Below are positions 1-8,397 of a stretch of DNA of 64,000 bases, in pieces. Below the pieces are notes generated by a model, which saw only the letters and a list, made by a program, of their open reading frames with translations, was not told the origin of the DNA and made no database searches. The position numbers and the translations under genes are program-made. This DNA is from Candidatus Limnocylindrales bacterium (GTDB taxonomy: Bacteria > Moduliflexota > Moduliflexia > Moduliflexales > JAUQPW01): positions 248,001 to 312,000 of the forward strand of contig DATMBG010000022.1 of NCBI GenBank assembly GCA_035559535.1, read 5' to 3'. Each line of letters starts with the position of its first letter. Within the stretch, counting starts at the first letter, position 1.

Positions 1-81
1 TAGACCCGCTATTTTCTCAGAATCATGGACATTCATCTGGCAACCGTAAGTAATAATATGAAGCCGCTTTTGTTTTTCCAT
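1..81 (-). CDS. miaB: MiaB-like tRNA methylthiotransferase, N-terminal fragment (cut by window edge)
   Basis: Only the first 27 codons are inside the window, read on the minus strand from an ATG at 79-81. They contain TYGCQMNVHDSEKIAGL, which is the start of the UPF0004 domain of the MiaB/RimO/MtaB family; the Cys in GCQMN binds the auxiliary iron-sulfur cluster. The GCQMN-x2-DS form is closest to MiaB, which adds a methylthio group to i6A37 of tRNAs in the cytoplasm. A plausible ribosome site (AGAAGG) lies about ten bases before the ATG. The radical-SAM and TRAM domains would be beyond the edge, so the assignment within the family is likely but not certain. Confidence 0.8.
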   Translation of the reverse strand, partial: MEKQKRLHIITYGCQMNVHDSEKIAGL

Positions 82-134
82 AAATTTTTTTACCTTCTTC
101 GAAGAAACAAGATCTAAACAGAATAAAAATGATT

Positions 135-180
135 GATCAGGTTGAGAAAAAACCTGATCCCCCTTCCTCCGTAAAGGGGG
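135..180. repeat. Two adjacent hairpins, C-rich repeat family
   Basis: A perfect 9-bp inverted repeat (GATCAGGTT, loop GAGAAAA, AACCTGATC) abuts a 7-bp C/G hairpin. The motif AACCTGATCCC recurs at about 1867-1878 beside another C-rich block, which suggests a dispersed intergenic element and not a gene-specific signal. Confidence 0.6.
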
Positions 181-390
181 TTAGACCTCTTAACCCCGTG
201 TATGCAGGACTACTCCTATTTTAAGATAGGAGTTTGTTGCTGAGTTAGTCAAGGGCTTACAGAATTTTCTCATCCCTAAAGGGAACGGTATGACGTGGCT
301 TGTCAAAGGAGATTTCGTTACCCTTTAATAAACTTGTTGACAATCCAGGTTAAAGATGATAGCAGAAAGAGTTTAGAAAATAAGTCGTAG

Positions 391-418
391 ATTCATTTCT
401 CCATGGGGAGAAATGAAT
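391..418. promoter_or_regulatory. Perfect 12-bp hairpin in the leader of the ParB-like gene
   Basis: ATTCATTTCTCC at 391-402 pairs fully with GGAGAAATGAAT at 407-418 around an ATGG tetraloop, about 60 bases before the start codon at 479. It is not followed by a T-run, so a leader structure or a protein-binding palindrome is more likely than a terminator. The function is unknown. Confidence 0.5.
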
Positions 419-478
419 AGGAATTAAAAGGTGGGTAATGGACCAAGGTGGGATGGAATAAAAGGAAGGGAGGTTTAG

Positions 479-1747
479 ATGAGTCAGGAGGGCCTAAAAA
501 GAAGCCTGGAAGAATGGATGACGACCAAAAGAGGGTCGCCTACCTCTTCTTCAGAGCAATCCAATATCGGGAGATTACTTCAGAAAGTTAATCTCTCGGA
601 CATTGAAATGTCAGATTCACCTTTCGCTTTAAGGGGGAAAACCGATTGGCCCACGCTCAAAAATTCCCTCAAGGATCAAGGGCAAAAATACCCTATTATC
701 TTGAAAAGAGAAGAGGGCAGATACCGAATCGTTGCCGGATTCAGACGGCTAAAAGCCTTGAATGAGCTGGGCTATAGCTCCGTGATGGCCGTGGTATATG
801 ATAAGCTGACAGACGAAGAAATGGAGCTATTTTACCTCATGGATGTTCTTCTCTATCAAGAAACCGACCTTTTGCGTCTATCCGAGTTACTGTCTGAAAA
901 AGACGAAATTCTGGCCAAAAGTCTGGGTATTCCCCAGGCACTGTATGATTCCTTTGTAAAAATCGCCCTGGCCTCTGAAGAGATCAAAGAAGCTTTATCT
1001 CGTCAAGATATCAGCCTGAAACAGCTCCTGGAAATTCTTAAATCCGATCATCCCCAAGAATTGTTGGAAGAACTCTTAGCCTCTCAAGTTACTTCCCGAG
1101 AAATGAACCTCCTGAATCAGCTTATTTCTTTGAGAAAAGTCATGCCGGTCTCTGGAGAGGAAATTCAAAAGTGGATTGATATCGAAAGCCTGGCCATCCG
1201 GGTCTATAAAGATTTGAAACATCTATCTGAGAAAATTAAGATTCTAAAGGAGGTTTATCCCCAAATTCCCTTAGATATCCGGAAATATCTGGTAACTGAA
1301 CTTAAAGAGCTGGAAGAGACCGGAATCTTTAATATCATCCATCAGCATCCGGGCGCAGAACATCTCTATGAAGAGGTGACCGGGGAAGATTATGAGGAGA
1401 TTAAAATCCTCTCGGACGAGATTTTTAATACCCAGATCCTTAATTCGGAAATCCCGGTTGTGGTTAATCTGAATCTGGCAGGGTATCCTCCCTGTGAAGA
1501 ACTTCAGCAGGCCCTGGGGATGTTACAGGCTAAATATCACGATAAACTTAGGTTCTATGCTGTTAACATCATGGAATCAGACTTAGGAGGTCGATTGCCC
1601 CATTTGGTTAAAATCGGAAAAGATTTTATGGTCAAAAACCTCCCTCGCATTATGATCTTTTGGAAGGGTAAGAAAGTAGCAGAGTCTAACAAGATTGATG
1701 ATCTGGAAGAGGTCTTCAGGCTGGTTCGATCGGTTATAAAGGCGTGA
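479..1747 (+). CDS. ParB-like N-terminal domain fused to a C-terminal thioredoxin-like domain
   Basis: The 422-residue protein has a ParB/Srx-type N-terminal domain at about residues 35-125. This includes the IVAGFRRLKAL box, which is the GxRR nucleotide-binding motif of ParB-like proteins. A long helical middle of no recognised family follows. Residues about 320-420 look like a thioredoxin fold: IPVVVNLNLAGYPPC, then a central strand, then LPRIMIFWKGKKVAE with the cis-Pro position. The usual CxxC active site is reduced to a single Cys (C339 in YPPC), so a normal dithiol redox role is unlikely. There is no ParA neighbour and no clear DNA-binding HTH, so chromosome segregation is not supported. 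The start has a good GGAGG site. Its function is unknown. Confidence 0.7.
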   Translation: MSQEGLKRSLEEWMTTKRGSPTSSSEQSNIGRLLQKVNLSDIEMSDSPFALRGKTDWPTLKNSLKDQGQKYPIILKREEGRYRIVAGFRRLKALNELGYSSVMAVVYDKLTDEEMELFYLMDVLLYQETDLLRLSELLSEKDEILAKSLGIPQALYDSFVKIALASEEIKEALSRQDISLKQLLEILKSDHPQELLEELLASQVTSREMNLLNQLISLRKVMPVSGEEIQKWIDIESLAIRVYKDLKHLSEKIKILKEVYPQIPLDIRKYLVTELKELEETGIFNIIHQHPGAEHLYEEVTGEDYEEIKILSDEIFNTQILNSEIPVVVNLNLAGYPPCEELQQALGMLQAKYHDKLRFYAVNIMESDLGGRLPHLVKIGKDFMVKNLPRIMIFWKGKKVAESNKIDDLEEVFRLVRSVIKA

Positions 1748-2070
1748 CCCTGTCTGTTGTCCGTTGTTTTTAAGATCACCCCGGAAACTACCCCGGATTC
1801 CCGACTCAGGTTGCCATTTCCTCCCCCTTCAGGGGAAGGGTGCTTTCAGAGGTAGGTTTTTTAACCTGATCCCGCTCCCTTTTCCCCCGCTCACGGGGGA
1901 ATTCCTCCCGTGGACGGGGGGAAGGGGGAAGGAGGAGCCGATCGTTGCCGGGCTCCTTGATTCTCCCTTCCCTTCAAGGGAAGGGGAGTTAGAGGGGATA
2001 GGTTTTAAAAAATGCCCTTGAAAGGAAAGGGTAAGGGGACAGCAGACAACGGCCAACAGGTTATGGATCC
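1748..2070. repeat. C/G-rich repeat block between the ParB-like gene and pcrA
   Basis: No gene is supported here. The outer ends carry an imperfect inverted pair, CTGTTGTCCGTTG near 1753-1765 and CAGACAACGGCCAACAG near 2042-2058. The inside has several small palindromes of the CCCCCG/CGGGGG and CCCTTCA/AGGGGAAGGG type. The motif AACCTGATCCC is shared with 150-160. Short open frames on both strands follow this repetitive composition and are probably not coding. Confidence 0.65.
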
Positions 2071-4269
2071 ATGAATCTGGAACAAGAGTTGAATCCTGTA
2101 CAATTGGAAGCGGTATTGCATACCGAAGGACCCCTTCTTATTTTAGCCGGGGCCGGGAGTGGAAAAACGCGGGTCATTACCTATCGAATTGCCCATCTTA
2201 TCAGAGATAAAGGTGTAAAGCCCTGGAATCTCCTTGCGGTTACTTTTACCAATAAGGCCGCCCGGGAGATGCAAGAACGAGTTAAATCTCTTCTCCAGGT
2301 CTCTTCCCTCTCTAATCTCTGGATCAGTACGTTTCACGCTGCCTGTGTTCGGATTTTAAGAAAAAATATTCACCATCTGGGATTCAAATCCCACTTTGTC
2401 ATTTATGATACGGCCGACCGGCTGGCCCTGCTCAAGGAATGTGAAAAAGATCTTAATATCGATGAAAAAACCCTGGCCCCTAAATTAATCTCCTCGCGAA
2501 TCAGCAATGCTAAAAGCTGTCTTTGGACTCCTGAAGAGTACAAACAACGGGCGACTCAATTTCTAGATGAAAAAATTGCCCAGGTCTATCAGCTTTATCA
2601 ACAAAAGCTGAAACAAAACAATGCCCTGGATTTCGATGATCTGTTAATGGTTACCGTTCAGCTATTCCAGGAAATCCCAGAAGTGCTCCACTACTACCAG
2701 GAGCTTTTTAAATATATTCTGGTCGATGAATATCAAGACACGAATCATGCCCAGTATCGATGGATTTCTCATCTGGCACAAAAACATCGAAATCTTTGTG
2801 TGGTTGGAGATGATGATCAGTCTATTTATGCATTCCGTATGGCGGATATTCGAAACATCCTGGACTTTGAGAAAGATTATCCAGAGGCCAGACTGATCAA
2901 GTTGGAGCAAAATTATCGGTCCACACAAAACATCCTCGATGCAGCCTGGAGTGTAGTGGTCAACAACCGCAACCGGAAGCAGAAACGCCTCTGGACGGAT
3001 AAAGGATCCGGCCATAAGATACTTCTTTATACGGCTTACAATGAATCCGATGAAGCCCGTTTTGTTTGTGAAACCATCTCTCAGCTTCATCGGCAGGAAT
3101 CCCGGGATTACAGTCATTTTGCTATCCTCTACCGGATTAATGCTCAGTCCCGATCCTTTGAAGAAAGCCTGATAAGAGCCAATATTCCCTATACCCTGGT
3201 CGGCGGGCTTAAATTCTACGATCGTAAGGAAATTAAAGATTTACTGGCCTATCTGCGGGTTATTGCAAATTCAAATGATCCCCTGGCTCTCAAGCGGATC
3301 CTCAATGTACCTGCCCGCCATATCGGCGAAAAGACCCTGGAGAAAATAGAAAATTTTGCGCGGCAGCAAGGCTATTTTCTTTTTCAGGCTATGAAAGAGA
3401 TGGCTAAAACCGACTTACTCCCCTCCAGGGCTTTAAAAGCCATCCATCAGTTCATCCAGCTCATCGATGATCTTAAGCTCTATGCAGAGACCCATACCGT
3501 TTCCCAGGTTCTCCAACGCCTCCTGGAGGTTACCTCTTACCGAGAGTGGCTCAAGGAAGAAGATCCTCTGGATGCAGAAAATCGTATTGAAAATATTCAA
3601 GAACTTCTTGCGGCTACTTTAGAATTTGAGCAAAATGCCTCGGATAAAAGTCTGCTGGCTTTTCTGGACCAGGCTGCCCTCACTTCCGATGTGGATACTT
3701 ACCAGGCCCAGGCGGGAATGGTAACCCTGATGACTCTGCATAGTGCCAAGGGATTAGAATTTCCCGTTGTATTCATGGTTGGCATGGAAGAAGGTTTGCT
3801 TCCCTATTATCACGGTTCTTCCAACTTTTATCTCAGTGAAGCAGAACGGGAAGAAGAACGGAGGCTTTGTTATGTAGGTATGACCCGAGCTAAGGAGCGT
3901 CTCATTTTAACCCTGGCTAACTCCCGACGCTTTTATGCTTCAGATGGCTGGCAGAGACAACCTTCCAGTTTTATTGAGGAAATTCCATCTTTTCTTCTGG
4001 AAAAAGTATCCCTTTCTGGGATTGAAGTTCAGGGGACCTGGAATCCAGAAGTACAGGAATATAGGAGGGGCCAGGAACCCCTTACTCCCTCCTACGCCCC
4101 TTCGTCCAACAGTTTCCAGGTCGGAGACGAAGTGCGCCATGCTAAATTCGGTAGAGGAGTGGTCCGAAATATAGAGGGGCAGGGAGATAACCAAAAGGTT
4201 ATCGTATACTTTTACGATTTCGGTAGAAAAGTCCTCTTGGCTAAACAGGCCAGGTTAGAGCATGTTTAA
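2071..4269 (+). CDS. pcrA: UvrD/PcrA-family ATP-dependent DNA helicase
   Basis: This 732-residue superfamily 1A helicase unwinds DNA 3' to 5' in repair and in clearing replication conflicts. All core motifs are visible: Walker A AGAGSGKT (26-33), Walker B-type LVDEYQDT (D219, E220), GDDDQSIYAFR, the QNYRST box, TLHSAKGLEFPVVF and the VGMTRAKERL motif VI. The C-terminal about 50 residues (VGDEVRHAKFGRGVV onward) form the Tudor-like domain typical of PcrA that contacts RNA polymerase. Its length matches PcrA. It is followed after 3 bases by the TPR gene, so the two are probably co-transcribed. No strong ribosome site precedes the ATG. Confidence 0.93.
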   Translation: MNLEQELNPVQLEAVLHTEGPLLILAGAGSGKTRVITYRIAHLIRDKGVKPWNLLAVTFTNKAAREMQERVKSLLQVSSLSNLWISTFHAACVRILRKNIHHLGFKSHFVIYDTADRLALLKECEKDLNIDEKTLAPKLISSRISNAKSCLWTPEEYKQRATQFLDEKIAQVYQLYQQKLKQNNALDFDDLLMVTVQLFQEIPEVLHYYQELFKYILVDEYQDTNHAQYRWISHLAQKHRNLCVVGDDDQSIYAFRMADIRNILDFEKDYPEARLIKLEQNYRSTQNILDAAWSVVVNNRNRKQKRLWTDKGSGHKILLYTAYNESDEARFVCETISQLHRQESRDYSHFAILYRINAQSRSFEESLIRANIPYTLVGGLKFYDRKEIKDLLAYLRVIANSNDPLALKRILNVPARHIGEKTLEKIENFARQQGYFLFQAMKEMAKTDLLPSRALKAIHQFIQLIDDLKLYAETHTVSQVLQRLLEVTSYREWLKEEDPLDAENRIENIQELLAATLEFEQNASDKSLLAFLDQAALTSDVDTYQAQAGMVTLMTLHSAKGLEFPVVFMVGMEEGLLPYYHGSSNFYLSEAEREEERRLCYVGMTRAKERLILTLANSRRFYASDGWQRQPSSFIEEIPSFLLEKVSLSGIEVQGTWNPEVQEYRRGQEPLTPSYAPSSNSFQVGDEVRHAKFGRGVVRNIEGQGDNQKVIVYFYDFGRKVLLAKQARLEHV

Positions 4270-4272
4270 AAA

Positions 4273-5415
4273 ATGAAAGTAATTTTGGTTTTCCTTATAA
4301 TTCTTTTGCTTCTGATTGAGTTTCTCATCATCCGAAAAGGTTTGAGGTCTGCGAAGCGGCAGAGGACTTATTATAATCTCTTGAGAAATCAACCTGGTGA
4401 TTTCGAAAGAACGATTTCGTCGGATAAGGAAGACTGGATCCCTTCTTTTAACTTTACCGACCAAAAAAAATCCTCCCGACGTAATTCTACGTTACAAGAA
4501 GAAATCCAGGAGACCCAACAAACCCAGGTGATCGATGAGTTGGGAGAATTGGAAGAAGTTTCTGAAGAGGAGGTGATGGATCTCGAAGGGAGTGCTGCTG
4601 AATCCCAGGGAGATATTGAACTGGAATCGGAGCTTGAGCCTTCCATTGTATCTCAAGAAGATCAAGAACCGGCCCAAGAGGGACATGCTTCCACGCCGGA
4701 AGAACATCTGAAAATGGGAATCGAATTGCTCCGGGAGAATAACCTGGAGGCCGGAATCCAGGAGATTCAAACGGCCATTCGACTTCAGCCTAATCTGGCC
4801 GATGCGCATTTTAACCTGGGCCTAGCCTATAGCCTACAGAATAATCCCGAGGCGGCCATGGAGGCCTATCAACAGGCGATTCGATTAGACCCCAAATACG
4901 GGAAAGCCTATTTTAATCTGGGAACTCTTTTTTTAAAAAAAGGAGAACTCCTGGCGCCGGATTCGCCCGACTTACCCGATGTTTTGGCTAAAGCAGTAGA
5001 ATGCCTGGAATATGCCGTCCGATACCTGCCGGATTCAACCAAAGCCCTTTGGAACCTTTATGAAGCTTATCGACTCAATGCCCAATTCGATAAAGCCCTG
5101 GCCATTTTGCTTAAACTTAAAGAAATTGAATCGGAAGATGCCTCCCTCATGAACCATCTGGGAATTTGTTATGCAAAGCTTGGAGATTACGATCACGCCA
5201 TTGAATCCTGGGAAAAAGCGTTGGCCCTTAAAGCTCCCTCTCAACTTATTTATTACAATTTGGGAAAAGCCTATGAAACAAAGGGGGTAGTGGAAAAAGC
5301 CATGAGTAATTACAGGCGCTTTATTGCGCTGGCTTCTACTTCCCCGGAACGCAGGTATCTTGTCAGTGAAGCCAAACAACGCCTGGAAAGCCTGCGAGGA
5401 TCCGCTCAAGGTTAA
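4273..5415 (+). CDS. Membrane-anchored TPR-repeat protein
   Basis: This protein of 380 residues begins with a single hydrophobic segment (about residues 2-20, very rich in Leu and Ile) followed by RKG. It is therefore probably an N-terminally anchored protein. Residues about 60-140 are acidic and low-complexity, rich in Glu, Gln and Ser. Residues about 145-375 hold several tetratricopeptide repeats, for example ADAHFNLGLAYSLQNNPEAA and the unit beginning GKAYFNLGTL. TPR proteins act as scaffolds; no partner can be named. It starts three bases after the pcrA stop, implying translational coupling, although a functional link to the helicase is not obvious. Confidence 0.75.
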   Translation: MKVILVFLIILLLLIEFLIIRKGLRSAKRQRTYYNLLRNQPGDFERTISSDKEDWIPSFNFTDQKKSSRRNSTLQEEIQETQQTQVIDELGELEEVSEEEVMDLEGSAAESQGDIELESELEPSIVSQEDQEPAQEGHASTPEEHLKMGIELLRENNLEAGIQEIQTAIRLQPNLADAHFNLGLAYSLQNNPEAAMEAYQQAIRLDPKYGKAYFNLGTLFLKKGELLAPDSPDLPDVLAKAVECLEYAVRYLPDSTKALWNLYEAYRLNAQFDKALAILLKLKEIESEDASLMNHLGICYAKLGDYDHAIESWEKALALKAPSQLIYYNLGKAYETKGVVEKAMSNYRRFIALASTSPERRYLVSEAKQRLESLRGSAQG

Positions 5416-5496
5416 GCAATCTTTCCGGTCGGCAGGGGCGATCCTTGTGGCCTCCTCAAAACAATTTTATAGCCTGCAAAGTTTATCGGATTCTTT

Positions 5497-7224
5497 ATGT
5501 CCACGGAAGATAAAAATAAAACAAAGGACCACTCCCTTAAACCCTCCAGAGGGTTTTCAAAAACCCACCCTGTTCTGCAAGAACAAATCGAAAGGGTACT
5601 GTACGAAAGTGAAGCCCACTATCGGGCTATTGTTGAAGAGCAAACGGAGCTTGTTTGTCGTTGGTTTCCGGATGGAACCCTGACCTTTGTCAATGAAGCC
5701 TATTGCCGTTATTTCGGCAAAAAACGGGAAGAGTTAATCGGACGTAGCTTTATGCCCTTAATCCCCTGGGAAGATTACGAAAAATTCCAAAAACACTTTA
5801 AGTCCCTCAATCCAGAAAATCCGGTGGGTGTGATTGAGCATCGGGTTCTGTTACCCCATGGGGAAATCCGCTGGCAACAATGGGTAGATCGAGCGATCTT
5901 TGATGATCAGGGTTGTCTGGTCGAATTTCAATCGGTAGGACGGGATATCACCGAACAGAAGAGGACTGAAGAGAAACTGCGCCAGTGGAATGCCTACTTA
6001 GAAGCCTTGCATGAAACTGCAATAGAATTGATAAACCGGCTGGATTTGACCGATTTACTCCAGGCCATTGTTACCCGAGCCGGAGCCCTTGTGGGGACCC
6101 AACATGGATATATGCTTTTGGTTGAGGGAACCGAAATGGTAGTGAAGGTGGCCGTGGGAGTAAACAGTGAATTTATCGGATACCGTATAAAGCTGGAGGA
6201 AGGTATGGCCGGAAGAGTCTGGCAGACCGGTCAACCCCTAACTGTAAAGGATTATCGTACCTGGCCTCATCGTTTGCCTGACCCTCGGTTTGATATCTTC
6301 CATGCCGTAGTCACCGTGCCCCTCAAATCCGGTTCACAAGTCGTAGGGGTCCTTACCCTCAACCACCTGGAAGAAGGCTTAACCTTTGGAGAGGATGAAA
6401 TCATGATATTGAGTCGGTTCGCTGAACTGGCCTCTATCGCCCTGGATAATGCCCGATTGTATACCTCCGTTCAACAGGAATTGGCTGAGCGCAAACGGAT
6501 AGAAGAGGCCTTGCGAGAAAGTGAAGAACATTACCGGATATTACTTAACCAGGCCTGTGAAATGCAAGAAACTTTACGGAGTTTGTCTAAAGAGGTTTTG
6601 CGATTACAAGAAGAGGAACGAAAACGAATCAGCCGCGAGCTTCATGATGAAATCGGACAGGCCTTGACTGCCATCAATATGAATCTGGAGATGATGAAAA
6701 AAGAAATAGAACCGTATAAAAAAAATCTCCATAAAAGAATCACGGACACCCAAAATTTAGTTGCCCAGATGATGGAAAGTATCCATCGATTTTCCCGTGA
6801 GCTGCGTCCGGCCATATTGGATGATCTGGGACTTATCCCGGCCCTTCGGTCTTATACGAAAAGTTTTGCAGAACGCACAGGCATCCGGGTTTACCTTCGA
6901 ACTACGTCGGCTGTGGAAAAACTGGATAGTGAGCGGAAAACCGTTCTTTATCGTATTATTCAAGAAAGCTTAACCAACGTCTCCAAGCATGCACAGGCCC
7001 ATAAGGTAAATATTGGAATCAGGAACCTTAAAGGTCGTATATGCCTAGTCATCCAAGATGATGGTAAAACAGCCCGGATGGGCCAACAGGTGTTCTTATC
7101 CAGGCAGGAGAAAAGACTGGGGCTTCTGGGTATGCAAGAACGGGTACGATACGTGAATGGGGAGTTTTCCGTAGAATCGGAACCCGGAAAAGGGACCACG
7201 ATCCGGGTGGAGATTCCTTTTTAA
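5497..7224 (+). CDS. PAS-GAF sensor histidine kinase, NarL/DegS type
   Basis: This 575-residue kinase has no membrane segment and should be cytoplasmic. A PAS domain (about 40-155, ending RDITEQKR) is followed by a GAF domain (about 175-325). A HisKA_3 dimerisation domain carries ISRELHDEIGQ with the phosphoacceptor His383, and a HATPase domain with N-box QESLTNVSKHAQA closes the protein. The G-box reads DDGKTARMG and is less canonical than the usual DxGxG. The C-terminal GLLGMQERV is typical of the family. Its GAF region is strikingly similar to that of the hybrid kinase downstream (RVWQTGQPL versus RIWQTGQPL), suggesting duplication. The partner is probably the LuxR-type regulator that follows. 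The start has no clear ribosome site. Confidence 0.88.
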   Translation: MSTEDKNKTKDHSLKPSRGFSKTHPVLQEQIERVLYESEAHYRAIVEEQTELVCRWFPDGTLTFVNEAYCRYFGKKREELIGRSFMPLIPWEDYEKFQKHFKSLNPENPVGVIEHRVLLPHGEIRWQQWVDRAIFDDQGCLVEFQSVGRDITEQKRTEEKLRQWNAYLEALHETAIELINRLDLTDLLQAIVTRAGALVGTQHGYMLLVEGTEMVVKVAVGVNSEFIGYRIKLEEGMAGRVWQTGQPLTVKDYRTWPHRLPDPRFDIFHAVVTVPLKSGSQVVGVLTLNHLEEGLTFGEDEIMILSRFAELASIALDNARLYTSVQQELAERKRIEEALRESEEHYRILLNQACEMQETLRSLSKEVLRLQEEERKRISRELHDEIGQALTAINMNLEMMKKEIEPYKKNLHKRITDTQNLVAQMMESIHRFSRELRPAILDDLGLIPALRSYTKSFAERTGIRVYLRTTSAVEKLDSERKTVLYRIIQESLTNVSKHAQAHKVNIGIRNLKGRICLVIQDDGKTARMGQQVFLSRQEKRLGLLGMQERVRYVNGEFSVESEPGKGTTIRVEIPF

Positions 7225-7418
7225 GATTTAATAACGTCCCTTTATGGCAGAATGAAACCTTCTTGTTGCCGGACTAAAACCCGAGAATAGCGCCGGACCC
7301 ATAGTATCTCCCCGGATCCTTAAAAAATTATAGATAAAAATAGAACGACCTTGCGAGGAACTTCTTGATTCAAGATAAGATAAACGGGTAAGTAAAAGCA
7401 ATCTTTTGGATCTTATCT

Positions 7419-8075
7419 ATGCAAAAAACCACGATTATCCTGGCCGATGACCACACCATAGTTCGACAGGGATTACGTGCCCTGTTAGAAGCAGAGCGTG
7501 ATATGAAAGTAGTGGGAGAAGCAGAAAACGGAAGACAGGCCGTACAATTAACCAAAAAGCTTCAACCGGATGTAGTGGTCATGGATATTGCGATGCCTTT
7601 ACTCAATGGAATTCAGGCAGCCCGACAAATAAGAAAACACAACGCTTCTACCAAAGTGCTCATTCTTTCCATGTATCAGGACGATGAATATGTATACCAG
7701 GCAGTTCAGGTGGGTGTTGCAGGGTACCTGGTTAAACAAACTGCGGCCAATGAATTATTAACGGCCATCCGAGAAGTGAAAAAAGGTCACGCTTTTTTCA
7801 GTCCTTCTATCTCCAGGCTTTTGGTTGATCAGTATCGAGAAACCTGTGAAAGAAAAATTTTTAAAAAGAAAGTTAATATCCTTACTCCTCGCGAGTTGGA
7901 AGTACTCCAGCTCATTGCAGAAGGCCAATCTAACAAACAAATCGCCGGAGAGCTTTCCATCAGTGTTAAAACCGTTGAGAAACACCGCCAGCAGATCATG
8001 GATAAATTAAGTATACATGATGTGGCAGGTCTCACCCGCTATGCCATTGCAAAGGGAATCATAAAAAGTAAATAG
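7419..8075 (+). CDS. NarL/FixJ-family response regulator with LuxR-type HTH
   Basis: The 218-residue protein has a receiver domain (1-120) with acidic pair D10/D11, phosphoacceptor D56 (VVVMDIAMP) and the conserved Lys in GYLVKQ. A C-terminal LuxR-type helix-turn-helix follows at about 150-212 (LTPRELEVLQLIAEGQSNKQIA, SVKTVEKHRQQIMDKL). It is the natural partner of the HisKA_3 kinase 194 bases upstream, because DegS/NarX-type kinases phosphorylate this regulator class. It should activate or repress transcription on phosphorylation. Targets are unknown; the palindrome and direct repeat at 8208-8249 are candidate nearby sites. Confidence 0.92.
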   Translation: MQKTTIILADDHTIVRQGLRALLEAERDMKVVGEAENGRQAVQLTKKLQPDVVVMDIAMPLLNGIQAARQIRKHNASTKVLILSMYQDDEYVYQAVQVGVAGYLVKQTAANELLTAIREVKKGHAFFSPSISRLLVDQYRETCERKIFKKKVNILTPRELEVLQLIAEGQSNKQIAGELSISVKTVEKHRQQIMDKLSIHDVAGLTRYAIAKGIIKSK

Positions 8076-8397
8076 TCTTCTCAGGTCTTCTGCTACCCTC
8101 TGGGGTCTTTTCCTCCCCCCTATTTCAGGTCTTTACCCCATTCACAAAATGGATCGTCCCGGTTTAATTTAACAGTAATCCTATTTAATTTTAAGACCTG
8201 GTAAACCTTAAATATAGTCATATTTAATACTATTCTTTTAATACTATTCTGGGCTGAGGAGGAGTATTTTCTCACCTCGAGACGGATACTTTAAGAATGT
8301 CTTTGCCCATGACAACCAGAGCGAAGTTATTTTGTTGGGTAAAGAGACGGTTTCGTCCTCTTTGTTTTGTTCTGGGTTTTGGCTCATGCCGTTTGTA
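8076..8397. other. Intergenic region upstream of the hybrid kinase
   Basis: I see no gene. It contains an AT-rich palindrome and a tandem repeat, described separately, and a GAGGAGGAG purine run near 8256-8262. A frame continuous with the kinase extends upstream to a TTG at 8332, but the conserved protein starts later. Confidence 0.5.
8208..8249. promoter_or_regulatory. Palindrome overlapping a 13-bp tandem repeat
   Basis: TTAAATAT-agtc-ATATTTAA (8208-8227) is a perfect 8-bp dyad. It overlaps two copies of TTTAATACTATTC at 8223-8235 and 8237-8249, one base apart. The placement between a LuxR-type regulator and the hybrid kinase gene, and a 14-base spacing, fit an operator. That is inference only. 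Confidence 0.4.

Larger units (their letters stand above)
82..478. other. Hairpin-rich intergenic region upstream of the ParB-like gene
   Basis: No gene is visible here. It holds four inverted repeats: GATCAGGTT/AACCTGATC (135-143/151-159), CCCCCTT/AAGGGGG (159-165/174-180), ACTCCTAT/ATAGGAGT (212-219/226-233) and a 12-bp perfect stem at 391-418. A TTGACA box at 337-342 lacks a good -10 partner. miaB and the ParB-like gene diverge from here, so both promoters should be inside. Confidence 0.6.

Noticed and set aside
479-1747. Chromosome partition gene parB
   Set aside because: Only the N-terminal fold matches; parA, an HTH domain and parS sites are absent and a thioredoxin-like domain is present.
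1764-2056. Overlapping plus- and minus-strand frames in the C/G-rich repeat
   Set aside because: Both translate to low-complexity Pro/Gly/Ser/Leu text imposed by the hairpin repeats.
2662-3117. 151-codon minus-strand frame inside pcrA
   Set aside because: It lies wholly within conserved helicase coding sequence and has no protein family.
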